This document shows, in pieces, positions 47,086 through 50,966 of a stretch of DNA of 50,966 bases. Both the position numbers and the translations under genes were made by a program. The stretch's first letter is position 1. Each line of letters starts with the position of its first letter. Location of the stretch: assembly GCF_009663145.1 (NCBI RefSeq), contig NZ_VKHR01000040.1, forward strand, positions 1 to 50,966, in the 5' to 3' direction. The notes under the pieces were generated by a model. That model saw only the letters and a program-made list of their open reading frames with translations, searched no databases and was not told the origin of the DNA. The stretch comes from Shewanella sp. TC10 (GTDB lineage: Bacteria > Pseudomonadota > Gammaproteobacteria > Enterobacterales > Shewanellaceae).

Positions 47086-47664
47086 ATGAGTGGACAAATA
47101 AGTGATCAACAGTTAGTTGAGCGTGTACAGCGTGGCGACAAAAACGCATTTAATCTGTTAGTTCAGAAGTACCAAAATAAAGTAATGAGCTTGATATCAC
47201 GTTACATTCGAAATCAAGCTGACATCGCTGATGTGGCACAAGAAGCCTTTATTAAAGCTTACCGTGCATTACCAAATTTTCGGGGTGAAAGCGCTTTTTA
47301 CACATGGTTGTATCGCATTGCAGTAAACACTGCAAAAAACCATTTGGTTTCTCAAGGCAGAAAAACACCGGCAAACAGTGTTGATGCTGAAGAAGCTGAA
47401 TATTACGAAGGCAGTGATGCGTTGAAAGAATTTGCATCTCCAGAACGATTAGTTTTGTCAGATGAAATTAATAAGGTGATTTTTGAAACCTTAGAAACGT
47501 TGCCAGAAGAATTAAAGATTGCAATATCTCTACGTGAACTTGATGGTATGAGTTACGAAGATATTGCCAATATCATGGATTGTCCTGTTGGTACGGTGAG
47601 ATCAAGAATCTTCCGCGCTAGGGAATCAATCGATAAGAAACTCCAGCCTTTGCTGGAACAGTAA
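47086..47664 (+). CDS. rpoE: RNA polymerase sigma factor RpoE (sigma-24)
   Basis: Extracytoplasmic-function sigma factor for envelope stress. Sigma region 2 (about 23-95, with DIADVAQEAFIKAYRALPNFRGESAFYTWLYRIA) and region 4 (about 133-185, YEDIANIMDCPVGTVRSRIFRARE) are complete. Length 192. A sigma-E promoter stands upstream. Followed by rseA, rseB and rseC in one strand with short gaps, so transcription of factor and regulators is coupled. Confidence 0.98.
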   Translation: MSGQISDQQLVERVQRGDKNAFNLLVQKYQNKVMSLISRYIRNQADIADVAQEAFIKAYRALPNFRGESAFYTWLYRIAVNTAKNHLVSQGRKTPANSVDAEEAEYYEGSDALKEFASPERLVLSDEINKVIFETLETLPEELKIAISLRELDGMSYEDIANIMDCPVGTVRSRIFRARESIDKKLQPLLEQ

Positions 47665-47689
47665 CAGTCTTTATTGACACAGGTGAAAA

Positions 47690-48310
47690 ATGCTTAAATC
47701 AGGTCAAGAATGGGTTTCATCAGCAGTTGATGGCGAAGTTGATGCTAAAACTTTAGCGGAACTCGCAGCAGACGAAAACTCACACAAGCAATGGCAAAAC
47801 TATCATATGATTGGTGATGCAATGCGCGGTGAGTTACCGCAGACAATTGATTTAGATCTTACTGCAAACATTGCAGCTGCTATTGAGTTAGAGCCTGCGA
47901 TAATGGCACCTCAAACAGAAACTGTATCTACTCATGATAAAGTAGAGAACACTGTTGCCCCTGAAGTTAAGAAAGATAATGTGGTACCTTTCTTCAAACA
48001 ATTCGGCCAATATGCAATTGCTGCAACCGTTGCGATGGTAGCTATTGTCGGTGTACAAAATTATGGCCAAGAGCAAAATGCTGATTCGCCATTACCAGTG
48101 TTAAATACACGTCCTTTAGTTGGTACAGCATCTCCAGTAAGCCTACAAACTGGCGCAGTGCAAAATCAATCAAGTGTGAGTAATGACAATGTTGTTCAAC
48201 AACGTCGTAGAATTAATTCATACATTCAAGACCATATGCTACAACAAAGGTTGAATTCTGGTGTAGTTGTACAGCACAATGACGGTATTGATAAAAACGT
48301 TAATAATTAA
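47690..48310 (+). CDS. rseA: Anti-sigma-E factor RseA
   Basis: Inner-membrane protein that holds RpoE inactive until DegS and RseP cut it. The cytoplasmic N-terminal domain (about 1-70, WVSSAVDGEVDAKTL and WQNYHMIGDAMRGELP) binds sigma; one membrane helix at about 107-123; a periplasmic tail (about 124-206) binds RseB. Length 206 is typical. It starts 25 bases after rpoE with CAGGTG upstream and precedes rseB by 12. Confidence 0.95.
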   Translation: MLKSGQEWVSSAVDGEVDAKTLAELAADENSHKQWQNYHMIGDAMRGELPQTIDLDLTANIAAAIELEPAIMAPQTETVSTHDKVENTVAPEVKKDNVVPFFKQFGQYAIAATVAMVAIVGVQNYGQEQNADSPLPVLNTRPLVGTASPVSLQTGAVQNQSSVSNDNVVQQRRRINSYIQDHMLQQRLNSGVVVQHNDGIDKNVNN

Positions 48311-48322
48311 TTCGGAGTTAGC

Positions 48323-49279
48323 TTGCGTCTAATCCTGTTAGCCCTTGTTGTATTGGCATTCCCTACGTATGCCAATAGTAATGCTGAAAGCATTGCCGAA
48401 GAAGAAATGTCTGCAAAAGCTTGGCTTGAAAGTATGAGCCAAGCGCTACAAACCAAACAGTACAAATCCTCTATTATCCAACTTCAAGCGGATCATATCC
48501 GTCCACTTGTTTACCTTCACGGTACAGTAAACAATAAAGAAGTCGCTTTTTTAGAATACTTGAATGGTCCTCCTAAAAATGCAGTAAGAGTTGCGGATAC
48601 AGTGACTTTTATTGAACATGACCAACCTGCTTACAGTATTAATGCCCCTCGTATTCAGGGAATATGGCCGACGATATTCGCAACGGATGTAAGCTCGTTA
48701 GAAAAGGGCTACCAATTTGTTTTAGGTGGACGCAGTCGAATTGCGGGGCGACCTGGACAGATGATCCGTATCATTCCAGTGGATGACAATCGTTTTATGT
48801 CACAAGTATGGATTGATATGGACACGCGTTTACCGCTTCGATATGACATGGTTAATCAAGATAAACAGTTGATTGAACAAATGATGGTGATTGAGTTACT
48901 TGAACTTAATGAACCTGCCCAAATTCTCGTTGAAGCTGAAAAACAGGGATTGCCTCCTGTAATGAACCCTGCTGAGCGGATTAAAGGTCAAAATTGGGAA
49001 TTCAGTTGGCTGCCTGCTGGATTTCATATGCTAGTGAAAGATCATCACCGTTTAATCGGTAGTGATGAATCTGTTGAGTATATTGCTTTAAGTGATGGCC
49101 TAGTCAATATTTCCGTTTATGTTGCTCGTATGGGGGATAGCCCAATGCCGGACGAACTCATTACTCGAAATGGCTTATCTATGGTTGTGGAGCAAGTTGG
49201 TAACGTTGAAGTTGTCGCTGTGGGTAAAGTACCTGCTGACACACTAAACCGAATCGCCAAAAGTCTTATCTTAAAATAA
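48323..49279 (+). CDS. rseB: Periplasmic sigma-E regulator RseB
   Basis: Protects RseA from DegS and senses mislocalised lipopolysaccharide. The TTG start at 48323 follows CGGAG; the first 18 residues form a signal peptide ending PTYA. Then an N-terminal LolA-like domain (about 25-210) and a C-terminal domain (about 225-318) with WEFSWLPAGFHM. Length 318 is typical. Third gene of the rpoE operon. Confidence 0.95.
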   Translation: MRLILLALVVLAFPTYANSNAESIAEEEMSAKAWLESMSQALQTKQYKSSIIQLQADHIRPLVYLHGTVNNKEVAFLEYLNGPPKNAVRVADTVTFIEHDQPAYSINAPRIQGIWPTIFATDVSSLEKGYQFVLGGRSRIAGRPGQMIRIIPVDDNRFMSQVWIDMDTRLPLRYDMVNQDKQLIEQMMVIELLELNEPAQILVEAEKQGLPPVMNPAERIKGQNWEFSWLPAGFHMLVKDHHRLIGSDESVEYIALSDGLVNISVYVARMGDSPMPDELITRNGLSMVVEQVGNVEVVAVGKVPADTLNRIAKSLILK

Positions 49280-49285
49280 GCTAAT

Positions 49286-49816
49286 ATGTCAGAATCTCCT
49301 GCTAAACAGCCACCTTCGAATCAACCTCAACCAGCATTGAACAAATCAATACTGGAAGAAGTTGCGACTGTGACAGCTTATGATCCAGATGGTTGGGTTA
49401 CTGTCGAGATAGAACTTAAAAGTGCCTGCAATCATTGCTCAAGTAGTGAAAACTGTGGGACATCAACGGTTGCTAAAGCCTTCTCAATTAAACGTCAGCG
49501 TTTTTCATTAAAGAGTGATAAGCCTTGCGAAAAAGGCGATTTGCTAAAATTAGCGTTACCAGAAAGCGTGATCGTTAAAGCAGCAATGCTTGTTTATATT
49601 GTGCCTTTAGTCGGACTATTTATTGGCGCGGGAGTTGGTCTTTGGTTAGGTGATTTGTTAGGGGTTAATTCAGATTACAGTTCAATAATTTTTGCAGCCC
49701 TTGGTGGTGTTGGTGCTTGGCTAGCTGGAAAACACCAAGCCAGTGAATTAGAAAAGTCTTCCACTCCGGTTATTACGGCTTATTTAGGCCAAGCTGTCAG
49801 TTTACATCGCGGCTAA
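49286..49816 (+). CDS. rseC: Sigma-E factor regulatory protein RseC
   Basis: Inner-membrane protein of 176 residues. The N-terminal domain carries cysteines C48, C51 and C57 (ACNHCSSSENCG), a cluster typical of the RseC/MucC family; two membrane helices follow at about 99-122 and 130-150. Family members modulate sigma-E and, in Salmonella, thiamine or reducing system functions; exact action is unclear. It begins six bases after rseB and ends the operon; lepA follows after 142 bases. Confidence 0.93.
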   Translation: MSESPAKQPPSNQPQPALNKSILEEVATVTAYDPDGWVTVEIELKSACNHCSSSENCGTSTVAKAFSIKRQRFSLKSDKPCEKGDLLKLALPESVIVKAAMLVYIVPLVGLFIGAGVGLWLGDLLGVNSDYSSIIFAALGGVGAWLAGKHQASELEKSSTPVITAYLGQAVSLHRG

Positions 49817-49882
49817 AACATCAAAATCTTCCATAAAAACTAAGCCTTTTTAGATTGATTTCCATTGACCTATTGATTCTGA

Positions 49883-49911
49883 TTGGTATTAACCCCTTAT
49901 TCAGGTACAAT
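49883..49911 (+). promoter_or_regulatory. Candidate sigma-70 promoter of lepA
   Basis: TTGGTA (49883-49888), a 17-base spacer and TACAAT (49906-49911) lie about 48 bases before the lepA ATG. Pattern match only; readthrough from the rpoE operon is also possible, since no terminator is seen. Confidence 0.45.
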
Positions 49912-49958
49912 TTGGCACCATTATTTTCATCATTTTAGTAGTAGTCATTTCATCCAAA

Positions 49959-50966
49959 TGAAACACATTAGAAACTTCTCAGTTATTGCTCATATCGATC
50001 ACGGCAAATCAACTTTGTCAGATCGCCTTATCCAATTTTGTGGTGGTTTATCAGACCGTGAAATGGCCGCTCAAGTGCTTGATTCTATGGATATCGAGCG
50101 TGAGCGTGGTATTACCATTAAAGCACAGAGTGTTACACTCGATTATAAAGCTGAAGATGGCGAAACTTATCAATTAAACTTCATTGACACGCCTGGTCAC
50201 GTCGATTTCTCTTATGAGGTCTCTCGTTCTCTTGCTGCTTGTGAAGGTGCATTGCTTGTTGTTGACGCTGGTCAAGGTGTTGAGGCACAAACACTTGCTA
50301 ACTGTTATACAGCGTTAGAAATGGATCTTGATGTGGTACCAATCTTAAATAAGATTGACTTACCGCAAGCAGATCCTGATCGCGTTGCAGCAGAAATCGA
50401 AGACATTGTTGGTATTGATGCCATGGATGCGGTTCGTTGTTCTGCAAAAACAGGTATCGGTATCAAAGATGTGTTAGAAACGATTGTTTCAGACATTCCA
50501 CCGCCGGAAGGCGATGCAGACGCACCACTTCAAGCCTTGATCATTGATTCTTGGTTTGACAGCTATTTAGGCGTGGTTTCATTAGTACGTATTAAGCATG
50601 GCGTACTGAAGAAAGGCGACAAATTTAAAGTAATGTCTACAGGTCAGAACTATAACGCTGATCGAGTAGGTATTTTTACGCCAAAACAAACAGACACTCC
50701 AGACTTAAAAGCGGGTGAAGTTGGTTTTGTTATCTCTGGTATTAAAGAGATCCATGGCGCACCTGTTGGTGATACGCTCACACACGCAAAAAATGGTGCA
50801 GAAGAGCCGTTACCTGGTTTTAAAAAGGTGACGCCGCAGGTTTATGCGGGTGTATTCCCAATTTCTACCGATGAATTTGAAAACTTCCGTGAAGCCTTGA
50901 ATAAACTGAGTTTGAATGATGCTTCATTATTCTTCGAGCCAGAATCATCGTCTGCGCTAGGTTTTG
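49959..50966 (+). CDS. lepA: Elongation factor 4 (LepA), 3' end cut by window edge
   Basis: Ribosome-associated GTPase that back-translocates or helps subunit biogenesis under stress. 336 codons from ATG 49959 are present: G1 AHIDHGKST at 11-19, switch GIT, G3 DTPGHVD near 77-83, G4 NKIDLP near 131, G5 CSAKTGIG, then domain II and part of domain III. The full protein should be near 597 residues, so about 260 are missing. There is no clear ribosome binding site before the ATG. Position after rseC is conserved; lepB would be expected next. Confidence 0.96.

Overview
The window is ordinary, densely coded chromosome from a marine gammaproteobacterium, almost certainly Shewanella or a close relative. 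Evidence for this: the Arc phosphotransfer module sits in a stand-alone HptA-like protein beside yhcC and oxyR, where E. coli carries arcB. Membrane-bound class III cyclase CyaC lies next to oxyR and mutH. The orders rppH-ptsP-TSUP-thyA-nhaA-nhaR and nadB/rpoE-rseABC-lepA, and the pairing of exeAB with hemL-pyrB, also fit. DNA is moderately AT-rich. I see no rRNA, tRNA, CRISPR array, insertion sequence, prophage or integron.

Layout. 1-2700: lipid, folate and cell-wall precursor genes (plsY partial, folB, folK, uppP). 2745-5650: an RlmA-like protein with a worn SAM site, a Braun-type lipoprotein and the CCA-adding enzyme. 5847-8578: exeA/exeB, which help assemble the type II secretion secretin. 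8826-11169: pyrB-hemL on the minus strand. 11383-13888: a CLC protein with unusual key residues, divergent from a coiled-coil membrane protein. 13968-20703: erpA, two small unknowns, aqpZ, anmK, mepM and tyrS (erpA/anmK/mepM/tyrS is a known conserved neighbourhood). 20935-24323: a five-gene minus-strand unit led by mtnN with a CobD/CbiB-like protein, DUF2721, a TRIC-type channel and a secreted NTF2-like protein. 24585-30451: gltBD. 30968-35748: yhcC, hptA, oxyR, cyaC, mutH. 36476-41063: rppH, ptsP, a TSUP permease, thyA. 41833-45134: nhaA, a Rap1a-like secreted protein, nhaR, sdhE, cptA. 45248-50966: nadB, the sigma-E operon rpoE-rseA-rseB-rseC, and lepA (partial).

Functional threads: envelope maintenance (lpp, uppP, exeAB, mepM, anmK, sigma-E and its regulators), nitrogen metabolism (gltBD, EI-Ntr PtsP), respiratory and redox control (hptA, oxyR, cyaC, erpA, sdhE/cptA) and sodium homeostasis (nhaA/nhaR). 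I found no convincing new multi-gene system. The points most worth a second look are: a cluster of DnaA boxes in the 727-bp mutH-rppH gap; a CLC protein lacking the proton glutamate and the selectivity serine; RlmA-like and CbiB-like proteins that keep the fold but have lost signature residues; absence of lgt beside a long-form thyA; a four-cysteine Rap1a-like protein between nhaA and nhaR; a palindromic operator candidate before gltB; and short tandem repeats clustered around anmK-mepM-tyrS, one set of which copies the end of tyrS.
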